NCBI GenBank assembly: GCA_002427885.1 | Contig: DIZI01000004.1 | Location: forward strand, 1 to 62,874 | Reading direction: 5' to 3' | Source of the DNA: Paludibacter sp. UBA6032 | Lineage (GTDB): Bacteria > Bacteroidota > Bacteroidia > Bacteroidales > Paludibacteraceae | DNA length: 62,874 nucleotides | In this document: piece by piece, positions 46,142 to 55,137 of the stretch | Position numbering within the stretch: the stretch's first letter is position 1 | How the letters are laid out: every line of letters starts with the position of its first letter | Program-made: the position numbers and the translations under genes | The notes under the pieces: generated by a model | The model's database searches: none | Seen by the model: only the letters and a program-made list of their open reading frames with translations | Told to the model about the DNA's origin: nothing

Positions 46142-47368
46142 TTATTTTCTGGGTTTTTGTCTGTTAAACGACCCTTTTCCTTTAGCAAATTTCTTATGAC
46201 CGAAACGGTGTAGTTCCGGTTTATATTCCGGTGCTTCGCCCAGTTCTTCGGGCATAGGGATTTTATAAATCGTTTTTTCGAGAAATTCTTCTATTTGTTT
46301 GAACTTGTATTGTTCCTCTTCCGACACAAAAGTGATGGACATCCCTTTGGCACTGGCACGCGCCGTACGACCGATACGATGAACGTAATCTTCGGCATCA
46401 TGAGGTACATCATAATTTATTATCAACGAAATATCATCAATATCTATTCCGCGCGAAACAATATCGGTAGCCACCAGTATATTCACTCGATTATTCCGGA
46501 ACTCGTGCATGATGTGGTCGCGTTGTACCTGGTCGAGGTCGGAATGCATTTCACCAACCGAAAGTCCCATTTGATGAAAGGTTTTGAAAAGTTCCTTCAC
46601 CTTGAGTTTTGAACCGGAAAAAATAATCACTTTATTCGTTTCCTGTTCTACAAATAAATGACGAATGATGCCCTGTTTTTGAGCCTCATAACAAATATAA
46701 GCAGTTTGCATAATGCTTTCCGGCGGTTTCGAAACGGCAATTTTCACTTCGAAAGGATCGTGCATAATGGTTTTGGCAAGCAGACGTATTTTGGGAGGCA
46801 TGGTAGCCGAAAACATGATTGTTTGCCGGTCTTTCGGCAGGCGGTTAACCACCAACATTATATCGTCAAAGAAACCCATGTCGAGCATACGATCGGCTTC
46901 ATCAAGAATAAAGTACTTTACGTGTGAAAAATCTATGTCATAAAGATTAATATGCGACAACAATCGGCCCGGAGTGGCGATAACCACATCGGCTCCTTTT
47001 TGCAACCCACGTCGTTGTACATCCCAGGCATTAGAATCATTTCCACCATAAACGGCTACCGATGAAAAAGAAGTATAATACGAGAAACCTTCCATTTGTT
47101 GGTCAATTTGTTGGGCCAACTCACGGGTTGGTGCCATAATAATGGCATTTACTTTATCTTCGGGGTGCGGTTCCGATTGTAAATTATGTAAAAGCGGCAA
47201 AATAAAAGCAGCAGTTTTACCGGTACCGGTTTGTGCACAGGCAATTACATCTCGTTTTTGTAAAATTACAGGGATAGTTTGCTCCTGAACCGGAGTGGCT
47301 TCTTTAAAATTCATGGCTTGCAAGCCGTCCAACACGGCATCGCAAAGAGGAAGTTCGTCAAATCTCAT
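46142..47368 (-). CDS. rhlE: DEAD-box RNA helicase (RhlE-like)
   Basis: A 408-residue ATP-dependent RNA helicase. Start MRFDELPLCDAVLDGLQAM at 47368; a longer frame to 47452 exists but a TACCTTTG promoter box at 47391-47398 falls inside it, so the shorter start is chosen. Motifs: Q-motif region, Walker A AQTGTGKTAAFILPLL, PTRELAQQ, DEAD (ILDEADRMLDMGF), SAT (FSATMPP) and YVHRIGRTARASAKG. A basic C-terminal tail (GHKKFAKGKGSFNRQKPRK) suits RNA binding. Likely roles are ribosome assembly or mRNA decay. Confidence 0.92.
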   Translation of the reverse strand: MRFDELPLCDAVLDGLQAMNFKEATPVQEQTIPVILQKRDVIACAQTGTGKTAAFILPLLHNLQSEPHPEDKVNAIIMAPTRELAQQIDQQMEGFSYYTSFSSVAVYGGNDSNAWDVQRRGLQKGADVVIATPGRLLSHINLYDIDFSHVKYFILDEADRMLDMGFFDDIMLVVNRLPKDRQTIMFSATMPPKIRLLAKTIMHDPFEVKIAVSKPPESIMQTAYICYEAQKQGIIRHLFVEQETNKVIIFSGSKLKVKELFKTFHQMGLSVGEMHSDLDQVQRDHIMHEFRNNRVNILVATDIVSRGIDIDDISLIINYDVPHDAEDYVHRIGRTARASAKGMSITFVSEEEQYKFKQIEEFLEKTIYKIPMPEELGEAPEYKPELHRFGHKKFAKGKGSFNRQKPRK

Positions 47369-47390
47369 TGATATCTTATTAATAAAGGCA

Positions 47391-47398
47391 CAAAGGTA
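47391..47398 (-). promoter_or_regulatory. Promoter -7 box for rhlE
   Basis: Minus-strand TACCTTTG (TAnnTTTG), 23 bp before the chosen start codon. Its place decides between two possible rhlE starts. Confidence 0.6.
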
Positions 47399-47648
47399 CT
47401 CATTTTTATACAAACTATTGATCTGATGTTCCGATTTGACTATCGATGGCATATAAATTATCGTTTGTAGCAGACCATTTTACTTTTTTTAGTTGTACTT
47501 TCATTTCAGTAAGCCGGATCAGTTTTTTTATATTCCTTTTTTTCATTTCAATAAACTTAAATCCTCAAAAAATGTTTGTTTCAATACAAGTTTTTTTGAG
47601 AATTGAATCTAATTTCAACTTTTATTTTTATGTCAGCTAAATAAATGG

Positions 47649-47656
47649 TAATTTTG
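47649..47656 (+). promoter_or_regulatory. Promoter -7 box for the paralogue pair
   Basis: TAATTTTG (TAnnTTTG), 78 bp before the first paralogue. The 365-bp gap between rhlE and this gene has no other recognisable feature. Confidence 0.45.
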
Positions 47657-47733
47657 TACCGCTTTTAGCAAAACCGGAAAAAATTCAGCTCATAATAGAG
47701 ATAATTTGCTATTATTCGCGTTTAAATTGAATA

Positions 47734-48381
47734 ATGAAGAGAACATATACATATCTTATATTTACATTAGTTTGTTTTTTTAGTATTTTAGCCTCACCAA
47801 CTGATTCTGTTTCTACATATTACAAAGATGGAGCTTTTATATCACAATATCAGCGCAAAATAAAAATTTCCAATAAAATTGTGTCCGCTGTAACAAGCGA
47901 TTTAGTTAGTGATTTTCATACTACCCCCGGAAATCTGTTTAATTGGGCACTGAAAGATTTGGGGTTACAAGGTCACAAGGATAATGAATTAATTATTGTT
48001 TTAAAATCGTCCATTAATGACCCCAAAACAAACGTCACTCACGGACTTTTTGATGTCGTAATTCCGGGATTAACATCATTTGATAATATCAAAATGGACG
48101 GTATTATTCAAAAAACGATGTATTCAAATGGTCAGACCAAAGTTACAGCGGACATTATATATTCAAGTTTTGTTCTTAAAAAAGCTTATGGAACCCTAAC
48201 TATAATTCCACTGAATAATAACGAACAACTTTATATTTCTAATTTAAAAATTGAATTTGATTGGTTTTTCAACCTGTTTATAACGAAAAGACGATACAAA
48301 ACAATTGTTGAATGGCGAATAAAGAAGTTTACCGAAAATATGATTGACGAATCGGAAAGAAGGCAGAAAGCTGTTAAATAG
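47734..48381 (+). CDS. Exported protein of unknown function, paralogue A
   Basis: A 215-residue protein with a signal peptide (about 1-21, ending ILASP). I do not recognise the family. Shared with paralogue B: a TDSVSTYYKDG start, a central VVIPGLTSFDNIKMDG and a C-terminal FDWFFNLFITKRRYKTIVEWRIKKF. No membrane segment, catalytic motif or metal site is evident. It is followed 7 bp later by paralogue B, so the two form an operon and probably arose by tandem duplication. A periplasmic or outer-membrane role is inferred from export only. Confidence 0.65.
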   Translation: MKRTYTYLIFTLVCFFSILASPTDSVSTYYKDGAFISQYQRKIKISNKIVSAVTSDLVSDFHTTPGNLFNWALKDLGLQGHKDNELIIVLKSSINDPKTNVTHGLFDVVIPGLTSFDNIKMDGIIQKTMYSNGQTKVTADIIYSSFVLKKAYGTLTIIPLNNNEQLYISNLKIEFDWFFNLFITKRRYKTIVEWRIKKFTENMIDESERRQKAVK

Positions 48382-48388
48382 TAAATAC

Positions 48389-49078
48389 ATGTATAAATTC
48401 AGTTCTGTTTTAAGCAACCGTAGCATAAGAAATTATACCCTGTTACTCTTTTCATTTCTTACGAATAGTCTATTCTTAAATGCTTCACCTGTCGATTCCA
48501 TTTCCACAAACTATAAGGATGGAGATTTTGTTACATATTGTCAGGTCAGTGTAAAAGCATCCGATAGTGTGTGCAGTTCGGTAACAAGGGATTTCGATTA
48601 CCAGATGCGTTATAATCTGGATGCACTTTTTAGCTGGGCATTAAAGGGAATGAATTTACGGAAAGAGAAGAACGAATTGATGGAATTTTACTTTAAGTCA
48701 ACAAGTTATGATAAAGCAACTGCTGTTATCCGTGGTGTGGGCGATGTGGTTATTCCGAATATAATTACATTTCCCGATATAAGCATTGATAGTAAGCTGA
48801 CTCATAAACGATTCAAAAACGGGAACAGTTCTTTTAATCTCGAATTGGTTCATTCGGAAGGATTTATAAAAAAAATGGATTGTACATTTACACTCATTCC
48901 AAAGAACAAAAAGGAATGTATGTATACACTTGAAACTCGTATCCGCTTTGGTTGGTTTTTTGATATATTCATTTCAAAAAAACGTTTTCAGAGTATTATG
49001 GAATGGCGGTTAAAAAAGTATGTGCATAATTTGAAAGATGAGGCTGAAAGAAGGGAAAGACTAACCCCTAACCCCTAA
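48389..49078 (+). CDS. Exported protein of unknown function, paralogue B
   Basis: A 229-residue paralogue of the gene before it. The ATG at 48389 gives a signal-like N-terminus (NYTLLLFSFLTNSLFLNASP); a TTG at 48344 inside gene A is less likely. Shared blocks are DSISTNYKDGDFV, GDVVIPNIITFPDISIDS and RFGWFFDIFISKKRFQSIMEWRLKKY. The last codons (RLTPNP) and the stop are supplied by the left arm of a 22-bp inverted repeat that begins at 49064, so the original C-terminus may have been replaced when that repeat arrived. Confidence 0.65.
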   Translation: MYKFSSVLSNRSIRNYTLLLFSFLTNSLFLNASPVDSISTNYKDGDFVTYCQVSVKASDSVCSSVTRDFDYQMRYNLDALFSWALKGMNLRKEKNELMEFYFKSTSYDKATAVIRGVGDVVIPNIITFPDISIDSKLTHKRFKNGNSSFNLELVHSEGFIKKMDCTFTLIPKNKKECMYTLETRIRFGWFFDIFISKKRFQSIMEWRLKKYVHNLKDEAERRERLTPNP

Positions 49079-49182
49079 AGGGGAAAAATGGAAACAACAA
49101 TTCTGATGATTTAAACATCATGTACGAGCTGGAAAATAATAAAAACGATAGTATCTTTAATTCCCCTTTAGGGGTTAGGGGT
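49064..49182. repeat. Pair of perfect 22-bp inverted repeats around a 75-bp core
   Basis: ACCCCTAACCCCTAAAGGGG plus two bases (49064-49085) is exactly complementary to 49161-49182. The core holds no gene. The left arm forms the end of paralogue B and the right arm ends 13 bp before prfA. CCCCTAACCCCTAAAGGGG motifs are a familiar dispersed intergenic repeat in Bacteroidota (from memory). The pair may form a hairpin or mark a small MITE-like element. Confidence 0.7.
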
Positions 49183-49195
49183 ATACTTTAACAAT

Positions 49196-50281
49196 ATGGC
49201 AGAGAAAACATTAATAGAAAAGTTAGAAGGATTACAACACAAGTTCGAAGAGATTTCGACGTTGATAACTGATCCCGAAGTGATTGGAGACATGAAACGA
49301 TATGTAAAACTCAACAAAGAGTATCGTGAATTGCAACGAATCATGGAGGCACAACAGGAATACAAAACTGCATTAACGCATCTGACAGAAGCCAAAGAAA
49401 TTCAGGAAAATGAAAGTGATCCCGAAATGCGTGAAATGGCCAAAGCTGAAATTGACGAGATTGAACCCAAAATCCCGGAAATGGAAGAAAATATTAAGTT
49501 GCTGTTGATACCTGCCGATCCGGAAGACAACAAAAATGCCATTGTCGAAATTCGTGGTGGTACCGGTGGTGATGAAGCAGCTATCTTTGCTGGCGACCTC
49601 TACAGGATGTACGCAAAATACTGTGAAACAAAAGGATGGAAAATTGAAATAACCAATACCAGCGAAGGAACTTCGGGTGGCTTTAAAGAAATGATTTTTA
49701 CAGTTTCCGGTGAAAACGTGTACGGAACCATGAAATACGAATCGGGTGTTCACCGTGTGCAACGTGTTCCTCAAACCGAAACACAGGGACGGGTTCATAC
49801 GTCTGCTGCTACCGTGGCTGTACTTCCTGAAATGGAAGAATTTGATTATGAACTGAAAGAATCGGATGTACGTGTAGATACCTTCTGTTCTTCGGGAGCC
49901 GGCGGTCAATCTGTAAATACAACCTATTCAGCCATTCGTCTGGTACATATTCCGACAGGAACCACGGTACAATGTCAGGACGAGAAATCACAACATAAAA
50001 ACAAGGCCAAGGCAATGAATGAGCTTCGCTCCCGTTTATATGCCGTGGAGCATCAAAAATACCTCGACGAAATTGGTTCTAAACGAAAAACCATGGTTTC
50101 TACAGGTGACCGATCAGCTAAAATACGCACTTACAATTATCCGCAGGGACGTATTACCGATCACCGGATCAACTTTACCATATATAATCTGTCGGCTTTT
50201 ATGGGTGGTGATATTCAAGGTGTAATCGATCAATTGATTGTTGCTGAGAATTCGGAACGGTTGAAGGAAAACGAATTGTAA
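49196..50281 (+). CDS. prfA: Peptide chain release factor 1
   Basis: Recognises UAA and UAG stop codons and triggers peptide release. Full length at 361 residues. N-terminal coiled coil (about 5-110), domain 2 to 4 with the release-factor GGQ loop CSSGAGGQSVNTTYSAIRL near 230-248 and GDRSAKIRTYNYPQGRITDHR. No programmed frameshift is visible, unlike prfB. No methylase gene (prmC) adjoins it. Confidence 0.97.
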   Translation: MAEKTLIEKLEGLQHKFEEISTLITDPEVIGDMKRYVKLNKEYRELQRIMEAQQEYKTALTHLTEAKEIQENESDPEMREMAKAEIDEIEPKIPEMEENIKLLLIPADPEDNKNAIVEIRGGTGGDEAAIFAGDLYRMYAKYCETKGWKIEITNTSEGTSGGFKEMIFTVSGENVYGTMKYESGVHRVQRVPQTETQGRVHTSAATVAVLPEMEEFDYELKESDVRVDTFCSSGAGGQSVNTTYSAIRLVHIPTGTTVQCQDEKSQHKNKAKAMNELRSRLYAVEHQKYLDEIGSKRKTMVSTGDRSAKIRTYNYPQGRITDHRINFTIYNLSAFMGGDIQGVIDQLIVAENSERLKENEL

Positions 50282-50519
50282 TTTAGTTTATTAGTTATTA
50301 GTTGATTGGTTATTAGTTATTAGTTGATTGGTTATTAGTTGATTGGTTATTAGTTAGTTAGTTATTAGTTAATTAGTTATTAGTTGATTGGTTATTAGTT
50401 GATTGGTTATTAGTTAGTTATTAGTTAATTAGTTATTAGTTAATTAGTTATTAGTTAATTAGTTATTAGTTAATTAGTTATTAGTTAATTAGATATTAGT
50501 TAATTAGATATTTGATTGA
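50282..50519. repeat. Degenerate tandem repeat of TTAGTTATTAGTTRATTGG-type units
   Basis: About 235 bp between prfA and pyrF is built almost entirely of 12- to 19-base units drawn from TTAGTTATTAG and TTGATTGG or TTAATTAG. The 3' half is dominated by the 15-base unit TTAGTTATTAGTTAA, the 5' half by GTTGATTGGTTATTA. There are no interspaced unique sequences, so it is not a CRISPR. No gene. Confidence 0.9.
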
Positions 50520-50561
50520 GTTTTGGAAAAAATAGTAAATGAATAAATAGTAAATATATAG

Positions 50562-51416
50562 ATGACAAAACAAGAACTATTTGAAAATATACAACGCAAG
50601 AAATCATTTCTTTGCGTGGGATTGGATACTGATGTAAGTAAAATCCCCGAACATTTATTTAATCTGTCGGAAGACCCGATTTTTGAATTCAACAAAGCGA
50701 TTATCGATGCCACGGCCGATCTTTGTGTGGCTTATAAACCAAACTTGGCTTTCTACGAAAGTCTCGGTCTCGAAGGTTGGGAAGTGTTGGAACGCACGGT
50801 CGATTATATTCATGAAAAGTATCCGGATCAATTTATCATTGCCGATGCCAAACGGGGCGATATAGGCAATACATCCGCTATGTATGCCCGCACCTTCTTT
50901 GCTAATATGGAATTCGACTCTGTAACCGTTGCACCTTATATGGGTGAAGATTCGGTATCACCCTTTCTTACTTACGAAGGAAAATGGGTTACCTTGCTGG
51001 CTTTAACTTCCAACAAGGGAGCATTTGATTTTCAACTGATGAAAGATGCAGAAACCGGTGAACAATTATTCGAAAAAGTCCTGAGAACCTCTCTGAATTG
51101 GGGAAATGACGAAAACATGATGTATGTGGTTGGTGCCACCAAAGCGGAAATGTTGACACAAATCCGTGCCATTGTCCCCGAACATTTTCTATTGGTTCCC
51201 GGTGTTGGTGCTCAAGGCGGAAGTCTGGAAGATGTGGCTAAATATGGCTTAAACAGTTCCTGTGGTTTGCTGGTAAACTCCTCTCGCCAAATCATTTATG
51301 CTTCAGCTGATATTGATTTTGCCAAAGCCGCCCGTCTGGAAGCTGAAAAAGTACAACTGGAAATGGAAAAAATCCTTTTTGATGCCGGATTGATAAAAGA
51401 ATATGATGAAATGTAA
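50562..51416 (+). CDS. pyrF: Orotidine 5'-phosphate decarboxylase
   Basis: Last step of UMP synthesis, converting OMP to UMP. The 284-residue length and KKSFLCVGLDTDVSKIPEHL start mark the longer, type 2 form common in Bacteroidota. The catalytic loop FIIADAKRGDIGNTS is at about 91-105 and LLVPGVGAQGGSLED closes the barrel. The 280-bp upstream gap is filled by a tandem repeat. A terminator follows. Confidence 0.95.
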   Translation: MTKQELFENIQRKKSFLCVGLDTDVSKIPEHLFNLSEDPIFEFNKAIIDATADLCVAYKPNLAFYESLGLEGWEVLERTVDYIHEKYPDQFIIADAKRGDIGNTSAMYARTFFANMEFDSVTVAPYMGEDSVSPFLTYEGKWVTLLALTSNKGAFDFQLMKDAETGEQLFEKVLRTSLNWGNDENMMYVVGATKAEMLTQIRAIVPEHFLLVPGVGAQGGSLEDVAKYGLNSSCGLLVNSSRQIIYASADIDFAKAARLEAEKVQLEMEKILFDAGLIKEYDEM

Positions 51417-51445
51417 CTTTGAATTACAGCTATACTTTTAAATAT

Positions 51446-51477
51446 AAAGCTCTTAATCTTCAGTGATTAAGAGCTTT
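51446..51477 (+). terminator. Terminator after pyrF
   Basis: AAAGCTCTTAATC (51446-51458) pairs perfectly with 51465-51477, followed by a weak T-rich tail, 30 bp after the stop. Confidence 0.7.
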
Positions 51478-51624
51478 GTTCATTTTAAATTTCAATATAA
51501 CGGTTATTATTCACAAGCTAGAACTAAATATTGAATATTGATATTTGTGGTCTGATTATTATCCTTCTGCAATAAAATGATTTCATATTTAATGAAACCA
51601 ACTGCTTATTTTAAAATAAAGTGT

Positions 51625-51632
51625 TATTTTTG
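51625..51632 (+). promoter_or_regulatory. Promoter -7 box for plsC
   Basis: TATTTTTG (TAnnTTTG), 18 bp before the plsC start codon. Confidence 0.55.
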
Positions 51633-51650
51633 TGCTAAACATTCAAGAAT

Positions 51651-52385
51651 ATGGAAAAAATTATCTCTTATCCCCTGTCTATATTGGCCTATTTCTGGTT
51701 TTTGTTTTTTTTATGCCTGTTTCAGCCCATTCAGTGGATATGTTTAAATTTATTCGGTTATCAGGCACATAGAAAAAGTATAATCATTTTAAATTTCTTT
51801 CTGCAATACGCACTAAGTTTTACCTTTTCATACATGTCCTGTAAAAACAGAGAGTTGATACCCGAAGGGAAACCGCTGATCTTTGTTTCCAATCATCAGG
51901 GAACGTTTGATATTGTTGGCATGGCCTGGTTTTTTCGTAAGTATGATCTAAAATATGTAAGTAAAATTGAACTCGGTAAAAATATACCAAGTATTTCGTA
52001 CAATCTGAGAAATGGAGGCTCAGTACTTATCGACCGTAAAGATCCGAGACAGGCTCTACCTGTGCTTCGCCAAATGGGTGAATATATACAGAAATACAAC
52101 CGTTCGGTGACCATTTATCCTGAAGGGACACGAACCCGGGATGGTAAACCGAAGCAATTTGCCCCAAGCGGACTGAAAATTCTATGTAAATTTGCTCCCG
52201 ATGCTTATGTGGTACCGGTTACCATTAATAATTCGTGGAAGGTATTCAAATATGGCAATTTTCCGCTGGGGTTATTCAATAAAGTTACTTTTACTGTTCA
52301 TCCGGCCATTTCAGTAGCTGAAACCGATTTCAATACATTGTTCGAACAAACCGAAAAAGTAATTGTGGAAGCCATTATAGTTTAG
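51651..52385 (+). CDS. plsC: 1-acyl-sn-glycerol-3-phosphate acyltransferase (PlsC-like)
   Basis: A 244-residue inner-membrane enzyme making phosphatidic acid from lysophosphatidic acid. N-terminal hydrophobic helix (about 9-45), catalytic NHQGTFD (H-x4-D, residues about 81-87), GSVLIDRKD, and the phosphate-binding YPEGTRTRDGKP. The 3' end is only 4 bp from the convergent ABC gene. Substrate specificity (glycerolipid versus other acyl acceptor) is inferred from motifs. Confidence 0.88.
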   Translation: MEKIISYPLSILAYFWFLFFLCLFQPIQWICLNLFGYQAHRKSIIILNFFLQYALSFTFSYMSCKNRELIPEGKPLIFVSNHQGTFDIVGMAWFFRKYDLKYVSKIELGKNIPSISYNLRNGGSVLIDRKDPRQALPVLRQMGEYIQKYNRSVTIYPEGTRTRDGKPKQFAPSGLKILCKFAPDAYVVPVTINNSWKVFKYGNFPLGLFNKVTFTVHPAISVAETDFNTLFEQTEKVIVEAIIV

Positions 52386-52389
52386 TCTT

Positions 52390-53073
52390 TTAATAAGATT
52401 CAGATTCTTTGTTGTTTCCGGAATTCACATATCCAAGTGTTTCCAGATCCAGAACACTTTTTGTCAGGTAGGTTTTCCCATCTTTTATCACATATAGGCT
52501 ATCACAAATATCGACAATATGCTGATATAAATGATCGGTTAGAATTATTCCCTTGTTTTGTTTTTCCCGCACAATTAGGTTCTTAATAGTATCAATATGA
52601 ACCGGCATAACCTGTGAGAAAGGTTCGTCCAGCATGCAGAACTTTGTTTTAGAAGCCAGTATGGCATAAATCTCAATTATTCGCTGTTCGCCCCCCGACA
52701 GCTTACTGAATTTTGAGCTTTTGAACCTTTCTAAATCAGGAAACAAACCGGCAAAATCGGTAAAATCCAGGCCAAAATCATGAAAGATACGTTTAATCGT
52801 GAAACTTTTAGGAATATACCCGAATTGGGGTAAATATCTTATATCGTCCGGATTTCGGTTTTTATCAAACACTGATTTGTTATCCAACCGAATGGATTTA
52901 TCATTTGGTATAAGTTCTCCATAAATGATATTCATTAAACAGGACTTTCCTGTTCCATTCCGACCAAGCAAACCGGTTATTTTGCCGGTCTCACTCTTCA
53001 AATACACGTTTTGTAATACTCTTTTTGTTCCAAAATCAAGAATTACACTATCCACTTCGAGGCTATGTACCAT
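52390..53073 (-). CDS. ABC transporter ATP-binding protein
   Basis: A 227-residue ATPase. Walker A GLLGRNGTGKSCLM (about 34-47), a Q-loop PQFGYIPKSFTIKR, signature LSGGEQRIIEI, Walker B FCMLDEPFSQ and an H-loop in TDHLYQH. D-x-P is normal but the subfamily is not clear. It begins at the base after the stop of a 100-residue membrane protein, which is probably its small permease-like partner. Substrate unknown. Confidence 0.88.
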   Translation of the reverse strand: MVHSLEVDSVILDFGTKRVLQNVYLKSETGKITGLLGRNGTGKSCLMNIIYGELIPNDKSIRLDNKSVFDKNRNPDDIRYLPQFGYIPKSFTIKRIFHDFGLDFTDFAGLFPDLERFKSSKFSKLSGGEQRIIEIYAILASKTKFCMLDEPFSQVMPVHIDTIKNLIVREKQNKGIILTDHLYQHIVDICDSLYVIKDGKTYLTKSVLDLETLGYVNSGNNKESESY

Positions 53074-53376
53074 TTAATGTTTTAAATTTAATGTGAGGAA
53101 GAATAATGTGAGGAACAAAATCAGGTCAAACGAGAGGGTGGTAATCCATAAAAGCTTTTTGGTAACGCCCAGATTTTTATAGTAATAAAACTCGTGACGT
53201 TTATATGTATTGTTCAGATAAAATATCATGCCTAAGGTTAGCACTTTAAACCAGAAAACTTGTGAAAACGTACCAATTCCATACCTGTAGGGAAAATGCA
53301 TACAGGCAAGAGTTATGGCAAAACTTGCAAATGCATAGGACATATAAAAACTTAGGATTGATCTTATTTTAATCAT
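53074..53376 (-). CDS. Small membrane protein, probable ABC partner
   Basis: A 100-residue protein with three predicted membrane helices (about 10-28, 40-56, 76-97). No family recognised. Its stop codon abuts the ABC ATPase start codon, so the two are translationally coupled. With only three helices it is too small to be a classic permease alone; it may dimerise or be an accessory subunit. Confidence 0.6.
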   Translation of the reverse strand: MIKIRSILSFYMSYAFASFAITLACMHFPYRYGIGTFSQVFWFKVLTLGMIFYLNNTYKRHEFYYYKNLGVTKKLLWITTLSFDLILFLTLFFLTLNLKH

Positions 53377-53485
53377 TATTCAATTCTCCAGAATTTTGAA
53401 TATTTCAATTAACAATGAGTCTGCGCAAATATACAATTAATTTTCAGTTTAACAGATAAACTAAAAGGACAATCAAAATCCATTT

Positions 53486-55135
53486 TTATTTCACTGCGGT
53501 TTTGGCTATATTGATTTTGTCCAATTCTATCGACAACTCTATTGCTTCCTGTATAATTTCTTCCGGATAATCATTTATCTGAAGTATTCTGATGGCATTT
53601 CTGTTTTTTAATTTTCCATTCTTTATTTTATAATCGAAATCAACCGTTTTATTGTCTACTTTCTCGCTAAAATGATATAGTTCATACTCCGACTTTAATA
53701 AATCGGCCAATTCAATATCGTGAGTTGACACAAAAACAATATTATTTCCTTTTGTTAATGACGATAATACGGCTTTTCCTGCTGAAATCCGTTCAATCGT
53801 ATTGGTTCCTTTGAAAATTTCGTCAAGCAAAAACAAATTGGCATCAGTATTTTTTGCTTGGTCAATCATTTCCTTAATCGTCAATACCTCTTCAAAATAA
53901 TAACTCTTATCGTTCATTAAATCATCACTGATTCTTATGGCTGAAAATACGCTCATACCCGACATCAAGAATTGTTCTGCGAAGCAGGTATTGAGTGTCA
54001 ATCCGGTAATGGTATTAATTCCGATGGTTCTGATAAATGAGGTTTTCCCGGACATATTTGAACCTGTCAGCAATATCGACTTTCCATCAACCCGAATACT
54101 GTTCTTTACACAATCGGGTATCAATGGATGATAGACATCTCGGGCAATAATTACTTTTTGTTTTTCTGTAATGGTTGGAATACAATAATTTAGCAAACCA
54201 GTTCTGAGAGAAGCTATAGAAAGTAATGAATCGATTTTTCCAACAAAAATAAACACATCCTCAATCTCCTTTCGCTTCGTATCCAGTTGCTTCAAAACCC
54301 CGAACAAAAGCAAAGGTTCCAGCAAAAAAAGTATTTTGAAAAGTTCCATGATTCCCCAAAATATCGCTTCAAAATCTCCCTGCAATTTTGCTTCAACCTT
54401 AAAGAATAACATGCGATTCTTTAATTTATCCAGCACGCCGATCGATTCGTGAAGGTTGGGATTAATTTCCTTCAGCAAGTCATTCTTATATAATTCCCTG
54501 CCAACAGCATTTAGTCTTAATAGTTGGGGAAATGAGCCTAAATACTCGTACAAATTTCTTTTATTCCAATAATGAATTCCAAAATTGAAAATGAAAACTC
54601 CAAGAGAGATAAACAGTATTGCCGGATAGAAAAACATCATCAGAAACGAAAATACACTTGTAAATGACAAGAGCTGAACAACAAAAAACCACTTAGGCTT
54701 TTGTAAATGTTCATCCTGAAAAAGAGAGGAGATATAAAAGGTTTCACTTTCATTCAATTTTCCCAACTGATCCTGAACATATAACCTGAAATCCTGATCC
54801 TGAATAAATTTATCTATTAATCTTTCATGTTCGTCATTCTCTTTTGAATCGAAAGGGATTGTCCTCAATTTATTATACAGGTATTGTTGCCCTACTTTAG
54901 AGTTTGTCCTGTCAAGAAACATATATAGTTCTTGAAAATCCAGATCATTACATGTTTTATCGGATAGTATCTGAAAATCAAGCGAATGGTCTTTATTTCG
55001 AAAATATTTCTCTATCTGTTCAAAATTAAAAGAATCAGCTTTTAATTTTCCGAATGCATCAAGTAGTTTTTCTCTAAATTTCTTTTGTCTCTTATTTATC
55101 ATTGTTGCAGTTTTTTTTTTCACTGAGCATTTCAT
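53486..55135 (-). CDS. Membrane-anchored MutS-like ATPase
   Basis: A 549-residue protein. The C-terminal third is a MutS-family ATPase: Walker A LLTGSNMSGKTSFIRTIG (near 352), DEIFKGTNTIERISAGKAVLSSL (Walker B and signature) and FVSTHDIELADLL. The N-terminal part has helical MutS core-like segments but no mismatch-reading domain, and two membrane helices at about 150-195 are unexpected in DNA mismatch repair. The ATG at 55135 is 2 bp after the upstream stop; an in-frame ATG at 55102 is possible. It probably acts at the membrane on something other than mismatches. Confidence 0.75.
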   Translation of the reverse strand: MKCSVKKKTATMINKRQKKFREKLLDAFGKLKADSFNFEQIEKYFRNKDHSLDFQILSDKTCNDLDFQELYMFLDRTNSKVGQQYLYNKLRTIPFDSKENDEHERLIDKFIQDQDFRLYVQDQLGKLNESETFYISSLFQDEHLQKPKWFFVVQLLSFTSVFSFLMMFFYPAILFISLGVFIFNFGIHYWNKRNLYEYLGSFPQLLRLNAVGRELYKNDLLKEINPNLHESIGVLDKLKNRMLFFKVEAKLQGDFEAIFWGIMELFKILFLLEPLLLFGVLKQLDTKRKEIEDVFIFVGKIDSLLSIASLRTGLLNYCIPTITEKQKVIIARDVYHPLIPDCVKNSIRVDGKSILLTGSNMSGKTSFIRTIGINTITGLTLNTCFAEQFLMSGMSVFSAIRISDDLMNDKSYYFEEVLTIKEMIDQAKNTDANLFLLDEIFKGTNTIERISAGKAVLSSLTKGNNIVFVSTHDIELADLLKSEYELYHFSEKVDNKTVDFDYKIKNGKLKNRNAIRILQINDYPEEIIQEAIELSIELDKINIAKTAVK

Positions 55136-55137
55136 TT

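Noticed and set aside
47369..47452. A longer N-terminus for the DEAD-box helicase
   Set aside because: A TAnnTTTG promoter box at 47391-47398 lies inside it, and the family start MRFDEL follows.
49373..49909. A 178-codon minus-strand frame inside prfA
   Set aside because: It lies antisense to the release-factor core; phenylalanine-rich composition is a strand artefact.
50282..50519. Possible CRISPR array
   Set aside because: Repeat units touch each other with no unique spacers, and no cas genes are nearby.
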